Shown here piece after piece: positions 27,039 through 35,781 of a DNA stretch of 64,000 nt. The stretch lies in assembly GCA_003417655.1 (NCBI GenBank), contig QVMW01000001.1, positions 434,001 to 498,000 of the forward strand, given 5' to 3'. The position numbers were made by a program, and so were the translations under genes. Position 1 is the stretch's first letter; every line of letters starts with the position of its first letter. A model generated the notes under the pieces. The model searched no databases and was not told the origin of the DNA. It saw only the letters and a program-made list of their open reading frames with translations. Source of the stretch: Rhodobacteraceae bacterium 63075 (GTDB lineage Bacteria > Pseudomonadota > Alphaproteobacteria > Rhodobacterales > Rhodobacteraceae).

Positions 27039-28612
27039 GCCTTCTGGAGATCGAGGGGCTGGACCTGGCCATACACGGCACACCGATCCTCAAGGACGTG
27101 TCGATGCAGCTCGAGGCGGGGCGCATCCTCGGGATCATCGGCGAGAGCGGCTCGGGCAAGTCGATGACGGCGCTGACGGTGATGCAGCTTCTGCCGGAGG
27201 GGGCGGAGGCGCGCGGCGCGGTGAACCTCAGCGGGCATGACATGCTGGCCCTGCCGGAGCGCAAGCTCTGCGCGCTTCGCGGGAGCGAGGTCGGCATGGT
27301 CTTCCAGGAGCCGATGACGGCGCTGAACCCCATTCAGCCGATCGGGCGGCAGGTGGCCGAGACGATCCTCGTGCATGAAGATGTCAGCCGGGCGGAGGCC
27401 ATGGCGCGGGCGCGCGCGGCGCTCGACCGCTGCGAGCTGCCCGAGGCGCAGTTTCCCATGAGCCGCTATCCGCACGAGCTTTCGGGCGGGCAGCGCCAGC
27501 GCGTGGTCATCGCCATGGCGATCGCGCTGCGGCCGAAGCTGCTGATTGCCGATGAGCCGACCACCGCGCTCGACGTGACCACGCAGGCGGAGGTCTTGCG
27601 GCTTCTGAAGCGGCTGGTGCAGGAGGACGGGATGGGCCTCATGCTTATCACGCATGATCTCGCGGTGGTGTCGGACATGGCCGACGAGATCGTCATCATG
27701 CGCGAGGGCGAGATCGTCGAGGCGGGGCCGTGCCCGGGCATCTTCTCCACGATGTCGCATCCCTATTCGCTGGGGCTGCTGGAGGCGTCGGACCACCAGC
27801 CGGAGCGCGCGGCGGCGGCAGGGGAGGCGCCGCTATTGCAGGTGCGCGATGTCGTGCGCGACTACCCGTTGCCGCGCCGCGCGCTCTGGGGGGAACGGGC
27901 GCATTTCCGGGCGGTGGATGGTGTGAGCTTCGAAATCAGGCGCGGCGAGAGCCTCGGGCTGGTCGGCGAGAGCGGCTGCGGGAAATCGACGCTGACCCGC
28001 GCGATCCTCGGGCTCGAGGCGGTGCAGGGCGGGGAGATCCTGCTGGGCGGTGCGCCCGTCTTCTCGGGCAAACGCCCCAACCGCGCGGTGCGGCGCAAGA
28101 TGCAGGTGGTCTTCCAGGACCCCTACGGAAGCTTCAACCCGCGCTGGAAGGTTGGCCCGCTCGTGGCGGAGCCGTTTCACCTGCTCGATACGCCGCCGTA
28201 TGGCGCGGAACGTGATGCGGCGATCTCGGAGGCGCTGGAGAGCGTGGGGCTGGCTGCGGGCGACGCGGAGAAATACATCCACGAGTTCAGCGGCGGGCAG
28301 CGGCAGCGGATCGCCATCGCGCGGGCGCTCATCATCAAGCCGGAGCTGATCATCCTCGACGAGGCGGTCAGCGCGCTCGATGTGAGCATCCGCGCGCAGA
28401 TCCTCGATCTGCTGGCCGACCTGGGCGCGCGGTTCGGGCTGACCTATCTCTTCATCAGCCATGATTTGAGCGTGGTGCGCAACGTCACCGACAGGTGCCT
28501 GGTGATGAAATCCGGCCGGATCGTGGAAGCGGGCGGGACGGCGCAAGTCTTCGATGCGCCACGGCATGACTACACGAAAGAGCTGATCGCGGCCGTGCCG
28601 CAACTGCCATAG
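27035..28612 (+). CDS. fused double ABC ATPase of the peptide-type importer (DppD-DppF fusion)
   Basis: A 525-residue protein with two complete ATPase domains in one chain, replacing the usual separate DppD and DppF. Domain 1 has Walker A GESGSGKS, signature LSGGQRQR and Walker B LLIADEPTTALD. Domain 2, from about residue 265, has GESGCGKS, FSGGQRQR and LIILDEAVSALD. Both catalytic sets look intact. The open frame begins well upstream inside the permease gene; the ATG at 27035 is the natural start. It closes the transporter operon. Confidence 0.93.
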   Translation: MSLLEIEGLDLAIHGTPILKDVSMQLEAGRILGIIGESGSGKSMTALTVMQLLPEGAEARGAVNLSGHDMLALPERKLCALRGSEVGMVFQEPMTALNPIQPIGRQVAETILVHEDVSRAEAMARARAALDRCELPEAQFPMSRYPHELSGGQRQRVVIAMAIALRPKLLIADEPTTALDVTTQAEVLRLLKRLVQEDGMGLMLITHDLAVVSDMADEIVIMREGEIVEAGPCPGIFSTMSHPYSLGLLEASDHQPERAAAAGEAPLLQVRDVVRDYPLPRRALWGERAHFRAVDGVSFEIRRGESLGLVGESGCGKSTLTRAILGLEAVQGGEILLGGAPVFSGKRPNRAVRRKMQVVFQDPYGSFNPRWKVGPLVAEPFHLLDTPPYGAERDAAISEALESVGLAAGDAEKYIHEFSGGQRQRIAIARALIIKPELIILDEAVSALDVSIRAQILDLLADLGARFGLTYLFISHDLSVVRNVTDRCLVMKSGRIVEAGGTAQVFDAPRHDYTKELIAAVPQLP

Positions 28613-28614
28613 GG

Positions 28615-28687
28615 GCCGGAATTTTTCGAAAATTCCGGCTTCGGAAAAATTCGATTTTTCCGGGTCGTTTTCTTCGAAAGAAAACGA
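28615..28687 (+). repeat. three consecutive perfect stem-loops with TTCGA-type centres
   Basis: Stem-loop 1 is 28615-28639 (11-bp stem beginning GCCGGAATTTT, loop TCG), stem-loop 2 is 28642-28662 (9-bp stem CGGAAAAAT, loop TCG) and stem-loop 3 is 28665-28687 (10-bp stem TCGTTTTCTT, loop CGA). Only 2 bases separate each from the next. They lie between the ATPase stop and the aldehyde dehydrogenase gene. They may end the transporter transcript or act as a nucleoprotein or RNA-processing site. Confidence 0.7.
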
Positions 28688-28712
28688 CTGCGGGAGGGAG
28701 AGGGAGAGCGAG

Positions 28713-30167
28713 ATGAGTTTGAAGGATGATCTTTGGTTCGATCCGTCGAAATGCCTGATCGGGGGGCGCTGGGTCGCCGCCGAGGGCGGCGATACCCTGC
28801 CGCTGATCGATCCGTCGACAGGCGGCGAGATCGGGCAGATCGCGCGGGGGCGCGCGGCGGATGTGGAGGCGGCGGTCGCGGCGGGGCGGAGAGCATACGA
28901 TAGCGTATGGTCGCGCGTTCCGGCGGCGGACCGGGGGCGGCTCCTGATGAAGCTCGGGCGGCTCGTGGAGGCGAAAGTTGATATTCTGGCGCGGCTGGAG
29001 GCCTGGGACGTGGGCAAGCCGCTGGCGCAGGCGCGGGCCGATGCGCTGGCGCTGGCGCGTTACTGCGAATTCTACGGCGGCGCGGCGGACAAGCTGATGG
29101 GCGAGACGATTCCCTATCTCGATGGCTACACCGTTTACACGCTGCGCGAGCCGCACGGCGTGACGGCGCATATCGTCCCCTGGAATTACCCGATGCAGAT
29201 CATCGGGCGCTCCGTGGGCGCGGCGCTGGCGGCGGGCAATGCCTGTGTGCTGAAGCCGGCGGAGGAGGCCTGCCTCACGGCACTGGGTTTTGCCGATCTG
29301 GCGCGCGAGGCGGGGCTGCCCGATGGCGTCTTGAACGTGGTGCCGGGGCTTGGCGCAGAGGCGGGCGCGGCGCTTGCCGGGCAGGACGGGGTCGATCACA
29401 TCTCCTTCACCGGCTCGGTGGCGACCGGTGTGAAAATCCAGACCGCGGCTGCGCAGAACGTCAAGCCCGTGACGCTGGAGCTTGGCGGCAAGAGCCCACA
29501 GATCGTTTTCGACGATGCGGATATCGACGCCGCCCTGCCGTTTCTCGTGCGCGCGGGCGTGCAGAACGCGGGGCAGACCTGCTCGGCCTCCTCGCGCATT
29601 CTCGTCCAGAAGGGGGCCTATGCGGAGGTCGCCGCGCGGATGGCCGAGGCCTATGGCAGCCTGCGCGTTGGACGCGCCATGGCCGATCTCGATGTCGGTC
29701 CGCTCATCTCGGCCCGGCAGAAGGGGCTTGTCAGCGGTTTCCTGGAGCAGGGGGCCGATCTCGAGATGGCGGCGCGCGGGCGGCTCGAGGACGCGCCGGA
29801 GGGCGGCCATTTCCTGGCGCCGACTCTTTTTGCAGGTGTCAGCCCCGAGCATCCGCTGGCGCGCGATGAGATATTCGGCCCCGTGCAGGTGCTCATCCCC
29901 TTCGAGGACGAGGCGGAGGCCGTCACAATCGCCAACGGGACCGATTATGGCCTTGTTGCCTCGGTCTGGACGCGCGAAGGTGCGCGGCAGATGCGCATGG
30001 CGAAGGCCGTCAGGGCCGGGCAGGTTTTCATCAACAATTACGGCGCGGGGGGCGGCGTGGAGCTGCCTTTCGGCGGCATGGGCAAGTCGGGCCATGGGCG
30101 CGAGAAGGGATTCGAGGCACTTTACGGCTTCACCACGCTCAAGACCGTGGCGTCGCTGCACGGGTGA
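28713..30167 (+). CDS. aldehyde dehydrogenase family protein
   Basis: A 484-residue NAD(P)-dependent aldehyde dehydrogenase. It carries the N-terminal PWNYPMQIIGRS segment, the nucleotide motif FTGSVATGV, the general-base motif LELGGKSP and the catalytic Cys in NAGQTCSASSR, then EIFGPV further on. The sequence most resembles the betaine/aminobutyraldehyde dehydrogenase-like group, but substrate cannot be assigned. It is followed 95 bp later by an SDR and then an MFS transporter, so these may share a catabolic role with the peptide-type importer. Confidence 0.93.
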   Translation: MSLKDDLWFDPSKCLIGGRWVAAEGGDTLPLIDPSTGGEIGQIARGRAADVEAAVAAGRRAYDSVWSRVPAADRGRLLMKLGRLVEAKVDILARLEAWDVGKPLAQARADALALARYCEFYGGAADKLMGETIPYLDGYTVYTLREPHGVTAHIVPWNYPMQIIGRSVGAALAAGNACVLKPAEEACLTALGFADLAREAGLPDGVLNVVPGLGAEAGAALAGQDGVDHISFTGSVATGVKIQTAAAQNVKPVTLELGGKSPQIVFDDADIDAALPFLVRAGVQNAGQTCSASSRILVQKGAYAEVAARMAEAYGSLRVGRAMADLDVGPLISARQKGLVSGFLEQGADLEMAARGRLEDAPEGGHFLAPTLFAGVSPEHPLARDEIFGPVQVLIPFEDEAEAVTIANGTDYGLVASVWTREGARQMRMAKAVRAGQVFINNYGAGGGVELPFGGMGKSGHGREKGFEALYGFTTLKTVASLHG

Positions 30168-30262
30168 GCCATTGCCTTTCGCGCGGAATGCGGCAAGTCT
30201 CTCGCCACGGGCGCGGGGCGCCGGCGGCATGATGGTGCCGCGAAAAAGAGGGAGGAACAGAG

Positions 30263-31009
30263 ATGAGACTTGAGGGCAAGCGCGCCATCGTCACGGGCGG
30301 TGCCAGCGGTTTCGGCGCGGGGATCGTCCGCAAGTTCGCCCGCGAGGGGGCGCAGGTCATGGTGGTCGACATCAACCATGACGGGGCGATGGACATGGCC
30401 GAGGAGATCGGCGGCGGGGCCTTCGGGCATGAGACGAACGTCGCCGACGGCGCGCAGGTCGCCGAGACGGTGGAGACGGCAGAGCGGCTGATGGGCGGTG
30501 TCGACATCCTCGTGAACAATGCCGGTGTGACGCATCTTCCCAAGCCGATGGAGGAGGTGACCGAGGAGGAGTTCGACCGGGTCTTCGCGGTCAATTGCAA
30601 ATCGGTCTATCTCTTCGCCCGCGCGCTGGCCGGGCCGATGAAGGCGCGCGGCAGCGGGGCGATTCTCAACCTGGCCTCGACGGCCGGTGTGAGCCCGCGG
30701 CCGAACCTGAGCTGGTACAACGCCTCGAAGGGCTGGATGAACACCGCGACCAAGGCCATGGCGGTGGAGCTGGCCCCGCATGGCGTGCGCGTCAATGCGC
30801 TCAACCCGGTGGCCGGTGAGACGCCGCTCCTTTCGAGCTTCATGGGCGAGGATACGCCGGAGATGCGGGCGAAGTTTCTGTCGACGATCCCGCTGGGGCG
30901 CTTCTCGACGCCCGAGGACATGGGCAATGCCGCGTCCTTTCTGTGCTCGGACGAGGCGAGCATGATCACGGGCGTGTGCATGGAAGTGGACGGCGGGCGC
31001 TGTATCTGA
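30263..31009 (+). CDS. SDR family oxidoreductase
   Basis: A 248-residue classical short-chain dehydrogenase. Motifs are TGGASGFGAG at the N-terminus, VNNAGVTH, LNLASTAGV (catalytic Ser) and WYNASKGW (catalytic Tyr and Lys), with a C-terminal CMEVDGGRCI. GGAGG lies 9 bp before the ATG. It follows the aldehyde dehydrogenase in the same direction. The likely reaction is NAD(P)-dependent oxidation of an alcohol or reduction of a ketone; nothing more specific can be read. Confidence 0.9.
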   Translation: MRLEGKRAIVTGGASGFGAGIVRKFAREGAQVMVVDINHDGAMDMAEEIGGGAFGHETNVADGAQVAETVETAERLMGGVDILVNNAGVTHLPKPMEEVTEEEFDRVFAVNCKSVYLFARALAGPMKARGSGAILNLASTAGVSPRPNLSWYNASKGWMNTATKAMAVELAPHGVRVNALNPVAGETPLLSSFMGEDTPEMRAKFLSTIPLGRFSTPEDMGNAASFLCSDEASMITGVCMEVDGGRCI

Positions 31010-31096
31010 TTTCGAATTTCGCTGCGCGAAATCCGACCCGGTGGGGGGACCAGTCCCCCCGGGACCCCCCTGGGATACTTGCGGCAAGAAAAAAGG
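31008..31096 (+). repeat. mosaic intergenic element, copy C
   Basis: Hairpin ATTTCGC-TGC-GCGAAAT (31016-31032), hairpin GGGGGGAC-CA-GTCCCCCC (31043-31060) and terminal box GGGATACTT..GGCAAGAAAAAAGG (31072-31096). The AAAAAAGG end lies 9 bp before the ATG of the MFS gene and would act as its Shine-Dalgarno sequence. Confidence 0.8.
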
Positions 31097-31105
31097 CATT
31101 TGACC

Positions 31106-32284
31106 ATGCGCGTTGATCTGATCCTGCTCTGTTTTGCCTATGTACTGAGCCAGTTTTACCGGGCCTTCCTGGCGGTGCTCACCGAAGTTCTGGAACGTGA
31201 CGTGAGCGCGAGCCCCGAGGACCTGGCGACCGCGTCGGGCCTTTGGTTCCTGGCTTTTGCGGCGATGCAGATCCCCGTGGGCTGGGCGCTTGACCGGATC
31301 GGACCGCGGCGCACGGCGTCGGCCTTGCTGTTGCTTGGCGGCGGGGGCGGCGCGGCGATATTCGCCATGGCGAGCGCACCTGCGCATATCTCCATCGCGA
31401 TGCTGCTGCTCGGGGTGGGCTGCTCGCCGGTGCTCATGGCCTCCTACTACATCTTCGCGCGGGTCTATCGGCCGTCTGTCTTTGCCACGCTGGCGGCGGT
31501 TATCCTCGGGGTCGGCTCTGTCGGCAATCTTGCCTCGGCGCTGCCGATGACGTTGGCGGTGGAAGCTTTCGGCTGGCGGCAGGTGGTGTGGGCCATGGCA
31601 GCGATCAGCGCGGTCACGGCGCTGGGGCTCTGGCGTTTGGTGCGCGACCCGGAGCCCGTCGAGGGCGAGGCCAAGGGGTCCGTGTTGGAGCTGCTCAGGA
31701 TGCCGGCACTTTGGCTGATCTTTCCGCTGATGTTCTTTCATTACGCGCCTGCGGCGGGCGCGCGAGGGCTTTGGATCGGCCCGTATTTTCGCGATGTCTT
31801 CGGGGCGGCGGACGGGCTGGTAGGCGTGGTCACGCTCATCATGGGGGCGGCCATGATCGCCGGAACCTTCGCCTATGGTCCGCTTGATCGGCTCCTGGGC
31901 ACGCGAAAATGGGTGATTTTCGGTGGCAATATCGCCTCTGTCGTGGCCTGTCTCTGGCTGGGGCTTTTCAGCATCCAGAGCCTTTGGCTGGCGGTCGCGA
32001 TCTTCGCGGCGATCGGATTTTTCGGGGCGTCCTTCCCGATGATGATGGCGCATGGGCGGGCCTTCTATCCAGCCCATCTCGTGGGGCGTGGCGTGACGCT
32101 GATGAACCTTTTCGGGATCGGCGGCGTGGGTCTGATGCAGATGGTCACGGGGCGGCTATATGCGGCGCAGGCCGAGACTGCGCAGGCGGCCCCGGAGCCT
32201 TACCAGGCGCTTTTCATCTTTTATGGAGTCCTGGTGGCGCTCGGGCTCGTGATCTATCTTTTCGCGCGCGACCGGACGGACTGA
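31106..32284 (+). CDS. MFS transporter
   Basis: A 392-residue major facilitator with about twelve hydrophobic segments and the A-motif-like loop GWALDRIGPRRT between helices 2 and 3. The frame is open from 31079, but those residues are encoded by the repeat element, and the ATG at 31106 is preceded by AAAAAAGG. No substrate can be proposed from sequence. It follows the aldehyde dehydrogenase and SDR genes and may export or import a related compound. Confidence 0.88.
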   Translation: MRVDLILLCFAYVLSQFYRAFLAVLTEVLERDVSASPEDLATASGLWFLAFAAMQIPVGWALDRIGPRRTASALLLLGGGGGAAIFAMASAPAHISIAMLLLGVGCSPVLMASYYIFARVYRPSVFATLAAVILGVGSVGNLASALPMTLAVEAFGWRQVVWAMAAISAVTALGLWRLVRDPEPVEGEAKGSVLELLRMPALWLIFPLMFFHYAPAAGARGLWIGPYFRDVFGAADGLVGVVTLIMGAAMIAGTFAYGPLDRLLGTRKWVIFGGNIASVVACLWLGLFSIQSLWLAVAIFAAIGFFGASFPMMMAHGRAFYPAHLVGRGVTLMNLFGIGGVGLMQMVTGRLYAAQAETAQAAPEPYQALFIFYGVLVALGLVIYLFARDRTD

Positions 32285-32365
32285 GCGGACGACCGGCTTT
32301 CTTGCTTTAATCTGCGCACTGGCTGCGCTATTGGGCAGCGTCTTTTGACTTAAAGGAGCAGCCAG

Positions 32366-33388
32366 ATGGGCTATAATGTCGTTGTCGTCGGCGCCACCGG
32401 AAACGTGGGCCGTGAAATGCTGAACATCCTCGCGGAGCGCCAGTTCCCCGTGGAGAAGATCGCCGTGCTCGCCAGCCGCAAATCGCTGGGCACGGAGGTG
32501 AGCTTTGGCGATGCGACGCTCAAGACGGAAGACCTCGATACATTCGATTTCACCGGCTGGGACATTGCGCTCTTCGCCGTCGGCTCTGCGGCCACGAAGG
32601 ACTATGCGCCCAAGGCCGCGAAGGCCGGCTGTGTCGTGATCGACAACTCCTCGCTCTATCGCTACGACAGCGAGGTGCCGCTGATCGTGCCCGAGGTGAA
32701 CCCGGAGGACATTCACGGCTACTCCAAGAAGAACATCATCGCCAACCCCAACTGCTCGACCGCGCAGATGGTCGTGGCGCTGAAGCCGTTGCATGACCGC
32801 GCGAAGATCAAGCGGGTGGTGGTGAGCACCTACCAGTCGGTTTCCGGCTCGGGCAAGGATGGGATCGACGAGCTCTGGGACCAGACCAAGGCCGTCTACA
32901 ACCCGACGAGCGATTATGAGCGCAAGGTCTACCCCAAGCAGATCGCCTTCAACGTGATCCCGCATATCGACGTCTTCATGGAGGATGGCTCCACGAAAGA
33001 AGAGTGGAAGATGGTGGCCGAGACCAAGAAGATGGTCGATCCGTCCATCAAGGTCACGGCGACCTGTGTGCGCGTGCCTGTTTTCGTCGGGCACGCCGAA
33101 GCGATCAACATCGAGTTCGAGGACTTCCTCGACGAGGACGAGGCGCGTGACATCCTGCGCGAGGCGCCGGGGGTCATGGTGATCGACAAGCGCGAGGATG
33201 GTGGCTATGTCACGCCGATCGAATGCGTGGGCGATTTTGCCACATTCATCAGCCGCATCCGCCAGGACGGCACCATCGACAACGGCCTGAACCTGTGGTG
33301 CGTCTCCGACAACCTGCGCAAGGGCGCGGCGCTGAACGCGGTGCAGATCGCGGAGCTGCTGGGGCGCGAGGTCCTCAAGAAGGGGTGA
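32366..33388 (+). CDS. asd: aspartate-semialdehyde dehydrogenase
   Basis: Reduces aspartyl-4-phosphate to aspartate semialdehyde, the branch point to lysine/diaminopimelate, threonine and methionine. The 340-residue protein has the nucleotide motif VGATGNVGREML, the catalytic Cys in NPNCSTAQM, and STYQSVSGSGKDG. AAAGGAG precedes the ATG. It is a single gene with its own upstream gap and a downstream hairpin, so it is probably monocistronic. Confidence 0.96.
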   Translation: MGYNVVVVGATGNVGREMLNILAERQFPVEKIAVLASRKSLGTEVSFGDATLKTEDLDTFDFTGWDIALFAVGSAATKDYAPKAAKAGCVVIDNSSLYRYDSEVPLIVPEVNPEDIHGYSKKNIIANPNCSTAQMVVALKPLHDRAKIKRVVVSTYQSVSGSGKDGIDELWDQTKAVYNPTSDYERKVYPKQIAFNVIPHIDVFMEDGSTKEEWKMVAETKKMVDPSIKVTATCVRVPVFVGHAEAINIEFEDFLDEDEARDILREAPGVMVIDKREDGGYVTPIECVGDFATFISRIRQDGTIDNGLNLWCVSDNLRKGAALNAVQIAELLGREVLKKG

Positions 33389-33410
33389 TGCATGCGCTGT
33401 GAATCCTGCG

Positions 33411-33436
33411 AAGGGCCGCTCTCCGGGGCGGCCCTT
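33411..33436. terminator. hairpin terminator between asd and the convergent gene
   Basis: AAGGGCCGC and GCGGCCCTT form a perfect 9-bp stem with an 8-nt loop, followed by GTTTCATT on the plus strand. Its place between convergent genes suggests a shared, possibly bidirectional, terminator. Confidence 0.65.
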
Positions 33437-33443
33437 GTTTCAT

Positions 33444-33908
33444 TCAGGGGTCTTCGATCAGGACGGGATCGTCGTCATCCTTGCCTTGATGCAGGAAGCG
33501 TTCGGCCAGCCAGGTATGGGCGTGGCCCGGAAAAGGCGCGTGGAATCGGCGCATGAGCCGCGAGTAGCTGAAGCCAAGCTCGCTGGCCTTGCACTGACGT
33601 GCGCCGGACGGATACGCATGAAGCGCGAGGCCGCCGCCGGCCTCGCGCAGCTCGTAGCCCTTGCAGCGCAGACGTGTCTGCAAATCATCCCAACAAGCTG
33701 CATGGGCAAGATCACCAGCGAGGCGCGCACGCAAGGGCGCGACGAGCCGCTCGTCCGCCCTGTTGGGCGGCCTCGCCTTGTGCAGGCGGGAGATTTCCTT
33801 CGCGGCCAGATTGCGAAGCAACTGGCCGATTGAAATGTCTTGCGCCCGGGCGATCTGCTGCAAGGCGCGGATCATTTCGGCGGGCATCTTCGTCTCGAGC
33901 TGTTCCAT
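33444..33908 (-). CDS. uncharacterised protein with ribbon-helix-helix-like N-terminus
   Basis: I do not recognise a named family. The 154-residue product (ATG at 33908) begins MEQLETKMPAEMIRALQQIA..DISIGQLLRNLAAKEI, which has the alternating pattern of a ribbon-helix-helix DNA-binding domain. The second half is Arg/Lys-rich with LRCKGYELREAGGGLALH and LGFSYSRLMRRF, a pattern reminiscent of accessory segments in relaxase-like proteins. The open frame starts at 34106, but that part overlaps the divergent DUF4139 gene. A role in DNA binding is a guess. Confidence 0.65.
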   Translation of the reverse strand: MEQLETKMPAEMIRALQQIARAQDISIGQLLRNLAAKEISRLHKARPPNRADERLVAPLRARLAGDLAHAACWDDLQTRLRCKGYELREAGGGLALHAYPSGARQCKASELGFSYSRLMRRFHAPFPGHAHTWLAERFLHQGKDDDDPVLIEDP

Positions 33909-34026
33909 GGGCAAAGCTTCGCCGAGATTCGGTAAAATTCGAGTAAACCAAGGCCAGTTCCGAATGACCGGGTTGCGCCAGAAGGAAAGCTGACGCCTAA
34001 TCGCGGTAAATCTCCGGAGGTCTCTC

Positions 34027-35664
34027 ATGCGTTGTTCCATTCTCGTCCTGTCCCTGTTTCCGACAGCCCTTCTTGCCGAGACATACCAGCTTGAAAGCGA
34101 GGTCACGGCGGCGACGCTCTATCCGCAGGGCGCGACGATCCTGCGGGAGGTGCCCTTCGAGATTCCGGCCGGTCGGCACGAGTTCGTGATCGGTGATTTG
34201 CCGCGCTCGACGCCCGTACAGTCGCTGCGGGTCGAACTGGAGGGCGCGGCTTTGGGCGCGGTGACAACGCGGGGCGATTTCGTCCCGCCGCGCGATGCGG
34301 AGACATCGGCCGAGATCGCCGCGGCGGAGGCCGAGGTGGAACGGCTCGAAGCTGAGCTGCGCGCGGCCGAGGGGGATATCGCCGAGACGCGGCTGGAGAT
34401 CGACGCGGCCAAGGCGCGGATCGCGTTTCTCGAAACGCTTGGGAGAGGCGAGGCGGCGGATGGCAAAGATGCTCCGGCCCTGGGCGAGCTGGCGCGGATG
34501 ATCGGCGAGGAGACGCTCGAGGCGCGGCGCAGCGCGCTCCAGGCGCAGCAACGGGCTGAGGCGGCGGACCGGGCGTTGAAGGGGCTGCGCGACGAGCTGG
34601 ACAAGGCGCGTCGTGCCCTTGCGGCGCTCGAGACCGAGGAGACAGACTACGCGATGCTGACTGTCGCGGCCAGCGCCGACGAACCCGTGCAGGGCGTGAT
34701 GCGTATCTCCTATCTTCACGAGGCGGCCGGCTGGCAGCCGACCTATGACATGCGGCTCGACAAGAAAGGCGGTGCGCTGGAGATCGCGCGTGGCGCGCTG
34801 GTGGCGCAGGATACGGGGGAGAACTGGGAGGATGTGCGCCTCACGCTCTCCACGGTGCGCCCGAGCGATCAGATCGAGCCGCGTGAGGTCTTTGCCTGGC
34901 AGCGGCGGGTGGTTGATCCGCCCAAGCCCATGCCGCGCGCCTCGGTGCAATACGAGGCGGACAGCCTGTCCGGGCAGCGCGCGCAGGAGGCCCCGCTCAT
35001 GGAGCCTGCCAACGCCAAGAGCGCAGAGGCCGTGCCGAGCTATGACGGGCTGGCCGTGAGCTATGATTACCCCGAGCCCGTGAGCATCGCCAACGCGGCC
35101 GATGCGCTGAGGATCACCCTGGGGACCGTGGAGACCGATGCGCAGGTGCGCGCCTTCGCGGCGCCGCTTCATGACGAGACGGGCTTCATGATGGCCTCGA
35201 TCACCAATGACATGGGCGAGCTGATCCTGCCGAGCGCGCATGTGAACCTCTATGTCGACGGGCGTTTCGTGGGCCCGTCCCGGCTTGGCCAGGTGATCCC
35301 TGCGGGCGGGGAGGCGGACATTGCCTTCGGGGCGATCGACGGGCTCAGGCTCACGCGGGACGTCACCCGCAACGAGGGCGACCGAGGCATGATCTCGCGG
35401 TCAACCGAGCTGAGCGAGGCCGTCAGCCTCGAGGTGGAGAACCTCACAGGTGAGAGCTGGCCCGTGAAGCTCTTTGACCGGGTGCCCTATTCGGAGCAGG
35501 AGGCGCTGGAGATCGACTGGCGTGCCAACCCGCGACCGGATGAAGAGGATGTGGACGGACGCCGGGGCGTGCTGGCCTGGGAGTTCGCGCTCGGCGTGGG
35601 CGAGACGCGGGAGATCTCGCTGAGCTACGAGCTGGAATGGCCGGAAGGCAAGGTCCTGCGCTAG
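34027..35664 (+). CDS. DUF4139 domain protein (mucoidy inhibitor MuiA-like)
   Basis: A 545-residue exported protein. Residues 1-17 form a signal peptide (cleavage near LLA-E). The N-terminal DUF4140 domain starts with ESEVTAATLYPQGATI and includes GDLPRSTPVQSLRVEL. A long Glu/Ala-rich coiled coil follows (about residues 90-215), then the DUF4139 beta-rich domain from YLHEAAGWQPTYDMRL to the C-terminus. The family is widespread and its function is not established. The gene is divergent from the 33444 gene and is followed by copy D of the intergenic element. Confidence 0.88.
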   Translation: MRCSILVLSLFPTALLAETYQLESEVTAATLYPQGATILREVPFEIPAGRHEFVIGDLPRSTPVQSLRVELEGAALGAVTTRGDFVPPRDAETSAEIAAAEAEVERLEAELRAAEGDIAETRLEIDAAKARIAFLETLGRGEAADGKDAPALGELARMIGEETLEARRSALQAQQRAEAADRALKGLRDELDKARRALAALETEETDYAMLTVAASADEPVQGVMRISYLHEAAGWQPTYDMRLDKKGGALEIARGALVAQDTGENWEDVRLTLSTVRPSDQIEPREVFAWQRRVVDPPKPMPRASVQYEADSLSGQRAQEAPLMEPANAKSAEAVPSYDGLAVSYDYPEPVSIANAADALRITLGTVETDAQVRAFAAPLHDETGFMMASITNDMGELILPSAHVNLYVDGRFVGPSRLGQVIPAGGEADIAFGAIDGLRLTRDVTRNEGDRGMISRSTELSEAVSLEVENLTGESWPVKLFDRVPYSEQEALEIDWRANPRPDEEDVDGRRGVLAWEFALGVGETREISLSYELEWPEGKVLR

Positions 35665-35666
35665 TT

Positions 35667-35746
35667 TCGGATTTGCCTTGCAAATCCGATAAGGCGGGGG
35701 GCTTTGCCCCCCGAACCCCCCAGGATATTTGGGGCAAGAAAAAAGG
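35667..35746 (+). repeat. mosaic intergenic element, copy D
   Basis: Hairpin TCGGATTTG-CCTTG-CAAATCCGA (35667-35689), hairpin CGGGGGGC-TTT-GCCCCCCG (35695-35713) and terminal box AGGATATTT..GGCAAGAAAAAAGG (35722-35746). Here it lies between convergent genes, so the box is not acting as a ribosome-binding site. Confidence 0.8.
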
Positions 35747-35781
35747 CAGGGTAGTATTGCGGACTTGGTGCCCCGGGCCCC

